Source: Thalassia testudinum
Taxonomy: Eukaryota > Streptophyta > Magnoliopsida > Alismatales > Hydrocharitaceae
NCBI GenBank assembly: GCA_037157565.1
Contig: JAZHRO010000024.1
Location: 209,993,501 to 210,057,500 of the forward strand
DNA length: 64,000 nucleotides
Direction: 5' to 3'
Below are positions 1 to 9,811 of this stretch, piece after piece (position 1 is the first letter of the stretch; every line of letters starts with the position of its first letter). The translations under genes and the position numbers were made by a program. Under the pieces are notes generated by a model. It had not been told where the DNA came from. It saw only the letters and a list, made by a program, of their open reading frames with translations, and made no database searches.

Positions 1-574
1 TTCTGGACAGGAGTTCGTGAATCAACTCGATGCGACTCAACCTATGAGTCAGCATTTTTCGAAACCCCATGGGTTCCCAACTGGGGCCTTTGATCCCAGT
101 TTTTCTGATCCTTCCCTTTCTTTCTCTCCATCCTCACCCTATGAGGATGTCTGTGCTGTACAAGAGAATGTTAGATCCAACCCCTACTCGAATGCCTATA
201 ATCCAGGTTGGAGAAACCACCCTAACTTCTCTTGAAAAAATCCGGGGCAACAGACCCAATTCTGACCTGGCAACTATGCTCCGCAACGACCAATGGGTCA
301 GGGTCAAGTATATACTCAGTTGCCTCCGAATCAGGTCAATTAGCCAGCTTGGAATGCCCATCAACCACCAGGGCAGGCTAATTTGAACCGTCAAATGGTA
401 GAGGTGCAAGGATCTATGCTACAGCTCATGCAGCAAATGAAAAACTCGTTGGACAACTTGCAATCCGGGCTCATTGCTAACTCTCGTCAACCCGGATCTC
501 TACCATCCCAACCCGTACCCAACCCGCGAAACATTATGAATTCTAGCAATCAAGCCCAAGGGTACGGAAATTAG
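1..574 (+). pseudogene. 3' part of gag, Athila-like element E1
   Basis: C-terminal part of a Ty3/gypsy Gag, the structural protein of the virus-like particle; the N-terminal part lies outside the window. One frame reads through the characteristic YNPGWRNHPNFS stretch (about 200-232), a Gln/Pro-rich tail, and a conserved LPSQPVPNPRN segment that in this lineage precedes protease. The frame is broken by stops at 233, 263, 341 and 572; the stop at 233 falls where relatives have Trp, as expected from G-to-A decay. A frame change between 575 and 723 separates it from the protease frame, which opens with a TLRSGK motif. It is non-functional. The assignment to the Athila lineage rests on the linked pol. 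Confidence 0.85.
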
Positions 575-723
575 AGGGACCCACACGCACATGCTCAGGT
601 GGTTGAGCAGGGTTCCTCGTCTTCTTCTTCTGCAAATCAACAATTCATGTCAATCAAGCCAGTCCAATCTTTCCTAACCCTCCCCAAGACCTAAATTCTT
701 ATGCATCTGCAAATTCTATCACT

Positions 724-1689
724 TTGAGGAGTGGTAAGAAGACTCCAGATCCACAACCACACTATTTTGATCTTTTGAATCCTGAAGAACCTGAGGAGAG
801 AGAGGAGAATCCTAGAGGAGAAATCAAGGCTCAAGAACCTGATTCCAAAGATCTGACTCATGTTCCTTTTCCTAAAGCCTTAACCAAAGCAAAGAAGAAG
901 AAGTCTGTTGATAGCATTGAGGAGCTTCTAAATTTATTTAAGAATGTTGAGATCAATATCCCGCTCCTTGATTCTATCAAGCACATACCGGCTTACGCAA
1001 GATTTTTAAAGGAATTATGTACACAAAAGCGTAAGTCGAGAGAATCTGTTCAGAGGAAGGTGGTACTCTCCGAGCAGGCTAGTTCTGTTATCCTGCACTA
1101 CCTCCCTCAGAAAAAGAGAGATCCTGGTGCTCCTTTGATTTCTTGCGTTATCGGAGATTACACATTTGATAGAGCACTTTTGGATCTCGGTGCATCCAAC
1201 AACCTAATTCCAACTTCTCTTTATGAGAAGTTTGGGTTAGGTGAACTTCGGCCAACTTCAGTAACGCTACAGTTAGCCGACCGTTCGGTCACAAACCTGC
1301 GAGGCATTATTGAAGATGTTATAATTAAGGTCAAGGATTTCTATTTTCATGTAGATTTCCTTGTTCTTGACATGGATGTACTAGATAATCTGAGGAACAC
1401 GCCCATCATTCTAGGGCGTCCGTTCCTGGCTACCGCAAAGGCCAACATTAATTGTGAAAGCGGTAGCATGGAAATCGCCTTTGGGGACCAACGAATGAAA
1501 TTGGATATTTTTAAGGCGATCAACAAATTTGAGGATTGTGGATTTATTGAGGAACTTGATGAGGATAATGTTAATATTGAAACTTGTTTGACAGTTTCTT
1601 CAATTGAAAGTTCCTTTTTGGTTGATGAATTTGACCTGCAACCCTCTGATCTGACCTCTTCGGGAGAGGTTACTGATTTTGTTCACTAA
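724..1689 (+). pseudogene. Aspartic protease domain of E1 pol
   Basis: N-terminal pol segment containing the retropepsin that cleaves Gag-Pol. It opens with the LRSGK motif that marks the gag-protease link in Athila-type elements, followed by an acidic/basic linker and an INIPLLDSIKHIPAYARFLK block. The catalytic motif is LLDLGASNNLIP, with Asp encoded at 1183-1185 (residue about 154); DLGAS replaces the usual DSGA, as is normal for Athila/Tat elements. A conserved IILGRPFLATAKANI block follows. The reading is ended by TAA at 1687-1689, but the same frame continues into reverse transcriptase at 1759, so this is one stop inside one long pol ORF. TTG at 724 is not a true start; translation would come from Gag. 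Confidence 0.9.
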
Positions 1690-3510
1690 CAACCTCTTCC
1701 TCTTGTTGAATCTTCAGCATCTACCCTACCATCAATCATCACCCCACCCCAGCTTGAATTGAAACCTTTGCCCGAGAATTTAATATATCAATTTTTAGGA
1801 CCTCAGAATATGCTCCCTGTGATTATTAGTGCTAAATTGACAAAGGAGCAAGAGATTAAACTGATTAAGGTCCTAAAGGAACATAAGGAGGCAATTGGTT
1901 GGACCATTCATGACCTCAGGGGGATCAAGCTATCTTATTGTAATCATAGAATATTTTTGGAAGATGGATCCCGCCCTTCTTGCCAGATGCAGAGGAGATT
2001 GAATCCAAATATGCGAGAAATGGTCAAAAAGGAAATCATCAAGTGGCTCGATGCAGGAATTATTTATCCAATCTCTGACAGTCCCTGGGTAAGTCCCGTT
2101 CAGATTGTTCCAAAGAAAGCCGGGATTACTGTTGTGACTAATGAGAGAGGAGAATCTGTCACAACTTGTTCAGCTTCCTCTTGGAGAGTTTGTATTGATT
2201 ACAGGAAGCTGAACACGACCAATAAAAAGGATCATTTTCCCTTGCCTTTCATTGATCAAATCCTAGAAAAATTAGCCGGGCAGAAGTGCTTCTGTTTTCT
2301 TGATGGCTACTTGGGATACAACCAAGTTCCTATCTATCCCGAGGATCAGGAAAAAACTACTTTCACTTGTCCCTACGGAACCTTTGCTTTTTGTAGGATG
2401 CCTTTTGGGCTATGCAATGCACCTGCGACTTTTCAAAGGTGTATGCTAGCCATATTTTCCGACATGGTGGGAGAGTTTATGGAAGTCTTCATGGATGATT
2501 TCTCTATTTTCGGAGAATCATTTGACTCTTGTTTGGCTAATTTGGAAATGATTCTTAAGCGATGTATCAAGACACGACTGGTCCTTAGCTGGGAAAAGAG
2601 TCATTTCATGACCCAAGAGGGCATCGTTTTGGGTCATGTAATCTCTGAATGGGGAATTGAAGTAGACAAAGCTAAGGTTGATGCTATTGCTAAACTTCCT
2701 CCTCCCACATCTGTTAAACAGATCAGATCATTTCTTGGCCATGTGGGACTTTATCGAAGATTCATAAAGGATTTCTCGAAGGTTGCTCGTCCTTTGAGTA
2801 ATCTTCTTGCCAATGAAACGCCATTTGTTTTTGACGAATCATGCCAAAAGGCATTTGATTTCCTGAAAATGGTAGTCACCTGTGCTCCAATTTTGCAACC
2901 ACCATTTTGGACAGCCCCTTTTGAGATCATGACCGACGCTTCTAATTACGCGGTCGGGGCTGTCCTGGGTCAGAAAATTGAACGAAAGCCCTCTTTAATT
3001 TACTACGCTAGTAAAACTCTGGATGAAGCCCAAAGGAATTACACTGTTACTGAAAAGGAATTACTAGCTGTAGTATTTGCTTTGGAAAAATTCAGGGCTT
3101 ATCTCTTAGGGTCTCATGTTATTGTTTATACCGACCACTCGGCCTTGAGACATCTCTTGGCTAAAAAGGATGCTAAACCCCGGCTTATTCGTTGTATTCT
3201 TCTTCTTCAAGAATTCGATCTTGAAATCAAGGATAAAACTGGGGTACAAAATGTGGTGGCAGATCATTTGTCGAGACTCCTAGGTGATTCTTCTTGTCCG
3301 GACATTCCAATTGCTGACACTTTTCTAGACGAAACCATTCTTACAGTTTTAGGTGTCCACACCCCATGGTTTGCTGACATTGTTAACTATTTGGCTGTTG
3401 GTCAAATCCCCCAGGATTGGACCAAGCAACAACGGGATAGACTCAAATATGAGTCCAAATACTACTTTTGGGAGGACCCTGAACTATATCGCATTGGCTC
3501 TAATCAGATT
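1690..3510 (+). pseudogene. Reverse transcriptase and RNase H of E1
   Basis: Middle part of a gypsy-type pol that copies element RNA into DNA. After the TAA at 1687 the frame is open without interruption. RT shows [53 protein letters not shown] and the catalytic FMDD (2488-2499; residue 244-247 counted from 1759). RNase H follows, with [14 protein letters not shown] (Asp at 2935), a [17 protein letters not shown] block and [11 protein letters not shown] (Asp at 3133). No frameshift is visible over 1.8 kb, so this copy is much better preserved than its neighbours. Lineage is Athila-like Ty3/gypsy by motif similarity; a phylogeny of RT would settle it. Confidence 0.93.
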
Positions 3511-4653
3511 ATTCGCCGATGCATACCAGAGAATGAATTCAACAGTATACTCGAGTTCTGCCATGCATCTGGGTGTGGTGGAAATTTCTCCGGGAGAAAG
3601 ACGGCTGCAAAAATCTTGCAATCTGGCTTCTATTGGCCGTCTTTATTCAAGGATTCCCAGGACTTCTCAAGGTCATGTTCTCGATGTCAGTCACTCGAGA
3701 ACATAACTAAGAGAGACATGATGCCCCTAAACCCTATTCTTCCTGTAGAAATTTTTGATGTTTGGGGCATCGATTTCATGGGACCCTTTATCCCTTCATT
3801 TGGACATCAGTACATTCTTGTTGCTGTTGATTATGTGTCCAAATGGATTGAGGTGATTCCCACCCGAACCAATGACCACAAGGTGGTCATCAATTTTGTC
3901 AAGAATAATATCTTCAGTAGGTTCGGGATTCCGAGGGCTATCATCAGTGATGGTGGCACTCATTTTACTAATGCCCAATTCCAAAATTTATTGGCCAAAT
4001 ACGGGGTTAATCATCAAATTTCGACACCTTACCATCCCTAGACGAATGGACAAGCCGAGATCTCCAATCGAGAGATCAAGAACATTCTGCAAAAAATAGT
4101 TAGGCCTGATCGCAAGGATTGGACTCAAAAGCTTGAGGACGCTCTTTGGGCCTACCGTACAGCATATAAAATGCCCATCGGCATGTCTCCATTCCATTTG
4201 GTGTATGGAAAGGCATGCCATCTACCCGTAGAGATTGAACACAGGGCATTCTGGGCAATCAAACAATGCAATTTAGATCTGAATCTAGCTAGGAAGACCA
4301 GGAAACTCCAACTATCTGAGTTGGAGGAGCTTAGAAATGATGCTTATGAGAATGCCAAGATCTACAAGGCTCGGACCAAAACTCTACATGATCAATTGAT
4401 TTCCCGCAAGAGCTTTGAGCCAAACCAAAAGGTCTGGTTATTCGATTCTAAACTTAAGCTCTTTCCTAGCAAACTTAGATCTAAATGGAATGGCCCATTC
4501 ATAATTGATCAGATTTTTTCAAATGGTGCCGTTCAGATTTCTGACCCAAAGATGGGTAACACCTTTAAAGTCAACGGTCAACGTTTGAAGCCTGTTGTTG
4601 ACCGTAATCTTCCAGAACCCGTCTCAGACTCTGTTGCTCTAGCCATTCTGTGA
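3511..4653 (+). pseudogene. Integrase of E1, one internal stop
   Basis: Integrase, which inserts the cDNA into the genome. An N-terminal zinc-binding region includes [12 protein letters not shown] and CSRCQ; most relatives, including the E7 copy here, have His where this has Asn in GGNF, so zinc binding may be lost. The core has [15 protein letters not shown](T)HF and the final Glu in [12 protein letters not shown]. The spacing from the second Asp to Glu is 35 residues if the TAG at 4039-4041 is counted as one codon (it sits in the conserved YHP-TNGQAE block where relatives have Gln). The same frame resumes after the stop and runs to TGA at 4651-4653, through [28 protein letters not shown] and a C-terminal [15 protein letters not shown] block. 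No chromodomain is seen. Confidence 0.92.
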
Positions 4654-6016
4654 CTTCTTTGGCTGGACTTCGCCTAGCTGACGGCATTAAACTCAACAGT
4701 TGTACATATGACACAAGGCTGATACGAGCTTCATATCTAGGTGACATCTTTCATATTCTACCCTTTCTTTCATGTCTCTTTTTCAATGAGGACATTGCAT
4801 CAGCTAGGCATGGGGGGGTGGATTCATTTTTGAATTATTTGGTCAGCTTTGTGAAATCCATATAAATTGTCTCTCTTCTTATTTATAAAATATATATATA
4901 TATATTAGGAAGGATTAGTTGGACATTAGGACTTTTCAATCCTAAGAAATTTTACATTAGGATCTGAACACAAAGACCCTTCAGGTCTTTGGACTTAATT
5001 AGCCTGTGTATCCACTAAAATGTGAATTTGTCTTTGAGTCCTCACCATCTTAATTCTATTATAATTGGAATAAATAATTTTGGGTGATAAGTACATGACT
5101 TATCAACCCACCCTCTGATTTGGGGGAATTTCTGAGATTTAAGCATCTACACACTTTCTTTGCACTGACTCATTGTTCGACGATTCTAATGGAATTTGGG
5201 TAGCTAATGAACCTTCTAGGGTGATATGGCTGGCAAGTTATCGTGGGTAACAACCCATAGGTAGGTTGCCCAGAGCCCAGTCACTAGACCTTTCTCTTTT
5301 TCCTGCCCTTAGGTAAATCTTAGACTAGGGAAGCCACCTACTTAGAAAAAAAAAAAAGAAGAAAAAAAAATCAAAAAGAAAAGGAGAAAAGAACAAAAAG
5401 AAATAAGCCACACTTCGCCGCACGAGTATGGCTAGCAAGTTGTCGGTGGTAACAGCTCATCGACCGGTTGTCTAGAACCCAGCTCAGTAAATGCACTAAA
5501 AATTTCCAAAACACTTAGGAAGAAGCGGAGAAGTAGAATAAACCGGGGAGATACACTGGATTCACCCTTGTGTTGACCCCGTAAAAAAATAAAAGTAGGG
5601 AGAAAGCTACCGGTTGTAAAGATACACCTTTAGGCAGAAGTCTTTTTGAGGTCACCTAGAGGCGTAGAAATCCGAAGTCCATTTTAATTACCGGACAACG
5701 AGTCTATCACAATCACAATAAGATGCTTAAAGCTCAGGGTTCTCATCAAATCTTGGGTGAGTTGAATGGCCGTAGAAAGCCACTCTTAAACCCTAAAATT
5801 TGAAAATCCAAAAAAATTAGAAAAGAGTAAAAAGAAAAAGAAAATTTTCTTTGAATAAGGCGAGGCTTGAGGCGGTCTGCACTTTGGCTGATACCCGAGC
5901 ACTGTTGTGTCTTTGAAAGTTCAGTTCCTAAGTAGACAATTTCTTAATGATTGAAAATAACTCAGGTCCAAATAATCCAACCTAATTATTTTATAAATAG
6001 CATATAGTTTTTGCTA
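4654..6016 (+). other. 3' non-coding region of E1 between pol and 3' LTR
   Basis: About 1.4 kb with no credible ORF, so no env-like gene is preserved. It begins with a hairpin/polypurine box (4784-4818), then a TA run (about 4890-4907), an A-rich tract (5345-5400), and two related blocks at about 5224-5283 and 5426-5486 that share ATGGCTNGCAAGTT, a GTGGTAACA-like core and AGAACCCAG. The region probably holds untranslated or packaging/strand-transfer signals, but this is inference. Confidence 0.6.
4784..4818 (+). promoter_or_regulatory. Post-pol hairpin plus internal polypurine-like box
   Basis: CAATGAGGACATTG (CAATG/CATTG stem, AGGA loop) is followed 10 nt later by GGCATGGGGGGG. The same arrangement follows pol in E4 (34546-34580, minus) and occurs twice in E7 (60541-60574 and 62135-62167, minus). 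The purine box resembles the true polypurine tract beside each 3' LTR, which suggests a second plus-strand priming site. That role is inferred. Confidence 0.55.
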
Positions 6017-6045
6017 GGGACTAGCAAAAGATAGGCATGGGGGTA
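6017..6045 (+). promoter_or_regulatory. Polypurine tract of E1
   Basis: GGGACTAGCAAAAG followed by ATAGGCATGGGGGTA lies directly against the 3' LTR. The same block precedes the LTR start in E2 (8317-8352), E4 (33195-33230, minus) and E7 (59404-59436, minus). This is the expected site of plus-strand cDNA priming. Confidence 0.8.
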
Positions 6046-6498
6046 TGATGTAAACACATTTACACTACTTAAGATGTCTAATTATGCATGTTCTTAAGCA
6101 TACGATTGCATTTCATGATATAAATATTGCATAACATGCATCATCTTGCATTTAGAGTAGTTTGAATAAAATGGAGGTTAATTGTCTCCTTTTATGTCTT
6201 GGACAGGGCAAACATTTTATCGGGGCCTCGGATCAAAGATCCAACTGTATGGATGTGATCAGGGCGATGATTGGAGTTCAACGACTCCAAGATTGCCCTA
6301 ATCAGGCATCCGTAGCATCAGATAGTGATCGGGGAACCCTAGAAGATCAAGGGCCAGGATGATGTAAATTCGCACTTCAGATGACAAATCTGACCGCACG
6401 GATGAATTCGGATCGACGATCGCAACCCAACGACACAAAAATCAAGTCAATCCGATATCCGTGGCACCATCTACAACTTCCAGAAGATGGACGGCCAA

Positions 6499-6520
6499 GA
6501 TGGCACCATGTGGTGCCATC
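6499..6520. repeat. Conserved LTR palindrome, copy 1
   Basis: Arms GATGGCACCA and TGGTGCCATC pair perfectly around a 2-nt centre. Homologous positions in related LTRs are 21871-21892, 22535-22558 and 28931-28952. There the arm sequence differs but pairing is kept, with one mismatch in 21871-21892. Confidence 0.75.
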
Positions 6521-6647
6521 TCAGCTGCCCAAACGGCCGCTTACATTCTATGAAGCCCCGCACCCGCTCGCTCTCTGCCATTGGATCTTGATCCAATGGC
6601 TGTGGTTAGCTGTGCCTAAAAGCGTCCGCTCGACCATCCGCGTCCTG

Positions 6648-6700
6648 TAGCGCAGCGGTCGAGCGCGCTTACGCGAGCGGCAGGCGCGGGTTCGAGCTGC
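6648..6700 (+). other. tRNA-like segment inside LTR (A and B box)
   Basis: TAGCGCAGCGGTCGAG fits a tRNA A box and GGGTTCGAGCTGC, 40 nt downstream, fits a B box. Order and spacing resemble the 5' half of tRNA genes or SINEs. A clean cloverleaf is not evident, so it is not called a tRNA gene. Related LTRs at 22186-22240 (minus) and 28650-28710 (minus) hold comparable segments. Confidence 0.4.
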
Positions 6701-7064
6701 AGCAGAGGGTTGGAAGGCGCGGGCGATTGAGCGTGGGCAGGCTTTGGATCTTGATTGGATGGCCGCGCACGCCCGATAGCATTCACGTGCGATTGAACGC
6801 GCGGCGTCACGCAGCATCGTACGCGCGGGAGGGCGCGCAGCGCAGCGGGTGAAGGCGTGACTTAAGCCGTCCGATCTCGCGATCGGACGGCTGAGGCTCA
6901 ACGGACGTACGCAGGCATTGCGCACGTGAGCAAGCGAGCAGGCGCGCGCGAGCCGCCCACGATGCCCACGAAGGAGGTTTTAGTGACGGATTTATCCGTC
7001 ACTAAAGACCCCTCATTTATTATTTTAAAGTTGTAATTTCCATTTTGCTCCCACTCCTTCCAAC

Positions 7065-7072
7065 TATAAAAG
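7065..7072 (+). promoter_or_regulatory. TATA box of E1 LTR
   Basis: TATAAAAG followed by GAGACCCC and, about 25-30 nt on, a pyrimidine-rich stretch. This is the usual Pol II promoter layout in these LTRs and would mark the U3/R boundary near 7095. Confidence 0.6.
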
Positions 7073-7720
7073 GAGACCCCCTCCATATGAAATTCTCATC
7101 CCTTCCTTCTCTTCTCTACCCCTCCAAAGCTCAAGAGAAGCTTGTCGCACACCCGGGATGCTTCTTGCGAGATAAAGTCCAAATTTTCGTCCCCCTTCGG
7201 AAGTGGATCCCGCGACGACGACGACGTGCTGCTCCGTTCCCGTTCTTCTGCTTCATCCTCCTTCGTCCTGCTTCGTCCTCCTTCATCCAAGCGTCGTCCC
7301 GTCCGGCTCGTCCTCCAAGCAATCATCGAGGAGGATAACTTCTCTCTCCCATTCTTATTTACAGCTTTTCTAGTATAGAATTTTCCTGCTTTATAGTGTA
7401 ATTGATTTCCCGCTTTCTAGTATAACTTTTATTTAGTTTGATTGTATAAACAGTTGAAATATTGAATGCATGTTCTCTTTCTCTCTCTCTCTCTTTCTTT
7501 TAGTCTGATAGCTCCATTGTAATTATATCGCCTTGCTTATCAAAAATCCTAAAAAAAATATAATTGCGAATATAGATCAATGTATCCTCCCTATGTTCGA
7601 CCCGGAATTCTTTTCGATATAAATTTTATTTGTTGAACACGAATTCTTCGCTTTCAAGCTACAACGACAGGTTTTCTAAAACCAAACACGTTAGCGTAGC
7701 GATTCGTACGTTCAACATCA

Positions 7721-8316
7721 GGTGTCTTGGACAGCGCTCTATGCATAGCGTCAAAGCAAGAACTTGAGTTTGCTGGGAGCGCCCCTTTACACTTCATTGT
7801 GTTTTGGGGCTGTAAAGTCCTAGGGTGTGTCTTGGACGATGCTATCTCAAAGTACCGATGTTAGAGCCCCCTTGAGGATTGGTAACGGGAATGATGATCC
7901 CAACACATTTGTAGTAGGACTAAGCCAAGGCTAAGCATAGGGGAAATAATTGAAAAAAAAAGAAAGTTTCAATAACATGACCTTATCCCAATAATGTTGG
8001 CATATCACAAAGCACTGACACCTGAATTTTCATCAACTTGCGAGTTACAGATCAAGTTCACGAGCCAGGGAAATCCTAACAGCAAAAATGGTTTCGGGAT
8101 ATTTGAATTAAAAAGGAGTTAACTAGTGAATTCTCAAAGGATATAGTGGTCCTGATTTGTCTAATATTTGAATCCAATGCTAAGTCTAGATATTTTATCC
8201 TTAATAAACTTTGTACCTACCTTAACCAAAAATCAACCAAGGTCCTATCTTGAACTTTTTCCTCAAAACACAAAAAGTTGGTTTCTTGAGAAATAATGTG
8301 GTGCAATCACAATTTT
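7721..8316 (+). other. 3' internal remnant of element E2
   Basis: Non-coding DNA between the end of the E1 LTR and the polypurine tract of E2. No ORF. E1 probably inserted into the 3' non-coding part of E2; the first five bases after the E1 LTR, GGTGT, would be one copy of its target duplication (the other is outside the window). Confidence 0.55.
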
Positions 8317-8352
8317 TGCTAAGGGACTAGCAAAAAGATAAGCATGGGGGTG
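8317..8352 (+). promoter_or_regulatory. Polypurine tract of E2
   Basis: GGGACTAGCAAAAAGATAAG followed by CATGGGGGTG abuts the LTR start at 8353. It matches the equivalent site in E1, E4 and E7. Confidence 0.75.
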
Positions 8353-8720
8353 TGATAAATGCCAGTTTATCATCATCCTTAGATCCATTCACATATAGTT
8401 CCTAAGATCTTGTCCACTGCATTGAATTATACCATTGCATTTAGCATGCATGTGCATTTATGGTTTAGAGCATACATTAGCATTCATTTCACATTATCTC
8501 ATGTAGTTTCCATTTGATTGCCAGGGATGAATGCATTGGAAATCAGAGAAACCTTGGCACTATGGAAGGAACTTGGAACATTTGTGAAGACAGAAGCTCT
8601 AGTAGTTGGACGCCAGCACAACTCAATTGGATCAACTCAAATCCAACTCCTACCCTACTCCTTCACCTTAATGGCCGTCCACCTAAATTAAAACCACCAA
8701 CCATTGGTGCTGAAAATACA

Positions 8721-8923
8721 CTCCTTGGAACCCTTTCACATGGCACCAAGGAAGCTTCCTAACCATCCTCCTTGTCACCCTTTCACATGGTGCCAAGGAA
8801 GCTTCTTAACCACCCTCCTTGGCAACCTTTCACCTGGTGCCAAGGAAGCTTCCTAACAACCATCCAAGCCACCCTCCTTAGCACCCTTTCACATGGCACC
8901 AAGGAAGCTTCCTAACCACCATC
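8721..8923 (+). repeat. Four-unit tandem repeat with hairpins in U3
   Basis: Units begin at 8721, 8768, 8815 and 8874 (period 47, 47, then 59). Each contains CCTTGGCACC-like and GGTGCCAAGG arms around CTTTCACAT, followed by AAGCTTCCTAACCA. The third unit extends by 12 nt. The array ends just upstream of the TATA box, a normal place for LTR enhancer repeats. Confidence 0.8.
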
Positions 8924-8933
8924 TGTACTATCC

Positions 8934-8941
8934 TATAAAAA
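8934..8941 (+). promoter_or_regulatory. TATA box of E2 LTR
   Basis: CCTATAAAAAGACCCCCC, immediately downstream of the hairpin repeats. Position and sequence match the TATA boxes of the other LTRs. Confidence 0.6.
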
Positions 8942-9811
8942 GACCCCCCATCCTAGCATTCAAACCATCCTTGGCAAGCAACAATTCTTTCTCCCATCAA
9001 ACACCTATAGCCACCATACATTCCACACCCAAGAAAGGAGGAGCGAAGAAGATTAATGGAGTATCCTACCCGCTCCCTTGGTGCCTTCTTCCTCTTCTTT
9101 CTCTTTCCTTATGCCACTCCAAGGAGCAAGCTTCCATCTAGGGAGGACATCCAGGCAGGAGGAAAGAAGGGTGGAGGACGTCCACATTTGAGAGGAGCAA
9201 CTCAAGGAACTAGAAGGAATTCTTCTTCAAGTCTGGAAGCCACCATTCTTGGGGCGAAGGCTGCCTCAGCAACTCGGGAGAACTTTCGTATTTTGTTTTG
9301 TTGCATTTTAATTCCTATTAACCATTCATCTACCTAGGGATTAAGTAAGTGGAACCTCTACTTAGTTGAGCGTCCTAGGTACTTTATAAACATTTAAGTG
9401 TTTCTTCATTCTTGAATTTTCAATTTCAAGTAGCAACTTTATTTATTTTAGTGCATCATATCTCTCTTCTAATTACCTTAGGTGTACTTGCCTAGGGTGA
9501 GCTTAGAAGAGAAGACTTCTCTTCTCACTTAGGTTCTAGTTGTTAGGCAAGTTTCTTTAGCGTAGTTCTATCTTTGCATTCGTATCCTACTTAGTTCCAA
9601 ACATAAAAATTTACAAAAATCAAAATACAAAATGAGAAGTGCTGATTTGAGAGACGAGAGAGAGAATCAGTTATTTGACTAACAAATTGGCCTCCTTGGA
9701 TGACCCTAGATACCACCACTATCTAAGAATATAAATTTAAAAGCTGATCGGTTTTGCGCGCTGCAACGACATTAAAACCCCTATTTATAAAATCGTGCAA
9801 ATCTCGTATCA

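Larger units (their letters stand above)
6046..7720 (+). repeat. 3' LTR of E1 (LTR family 1)
   Basis: A 1675-bp LTR starting TGATGTAAACAC right after the polypurine tract and ending ..CAACATCA. It is related to 21566-22718 (two pieces), to the solo LTR 27499-29261 and, at its 3' end, to 9812-10314. It contains a 10-bp-arm palindrome (6499-6520), a GC-rich tRNA-like segment (6648-6700), a TATA box (7065) and a U5 with the TCCTCCCTATGTTCGACC-type block seen in most Athila LTRs here. ORFs inside it (for example 6548-6925 minus, 7096-7378) are composition artefacts. The 5' LTR is outside the window, so no age estimate is possible. Confidence 0.85.
8353..9811 (+). repeat. 3' LTR of E2 (LTR family 2)
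   Basis: A 1459-bp LTR beginning with the perfect hairpin TGATAAATGCCAGTTTATCA and ending ..ATCTCGTATCA. The boundary is supported by similarity of its start to the E6 LTR (46916) and of its end to 53596-53907. It carries a four-unit hairpin repeat (8721-8923), a TATA box (8934) and a U5 with the shared ACTTGCCTAGGGTGAGCTTA block. It is inserted in an older family-1 LTR, whose 3' part continues at 9812. Confidence 0.8.

Noticed and set aside
6548..7378. Several ORFs of 60-125 codons on both strands
   Set aside because: All lie in the GC-rich part of the E1 LTR, have Arg/Ala/Ser-rich sequence and no similarity to known domains.
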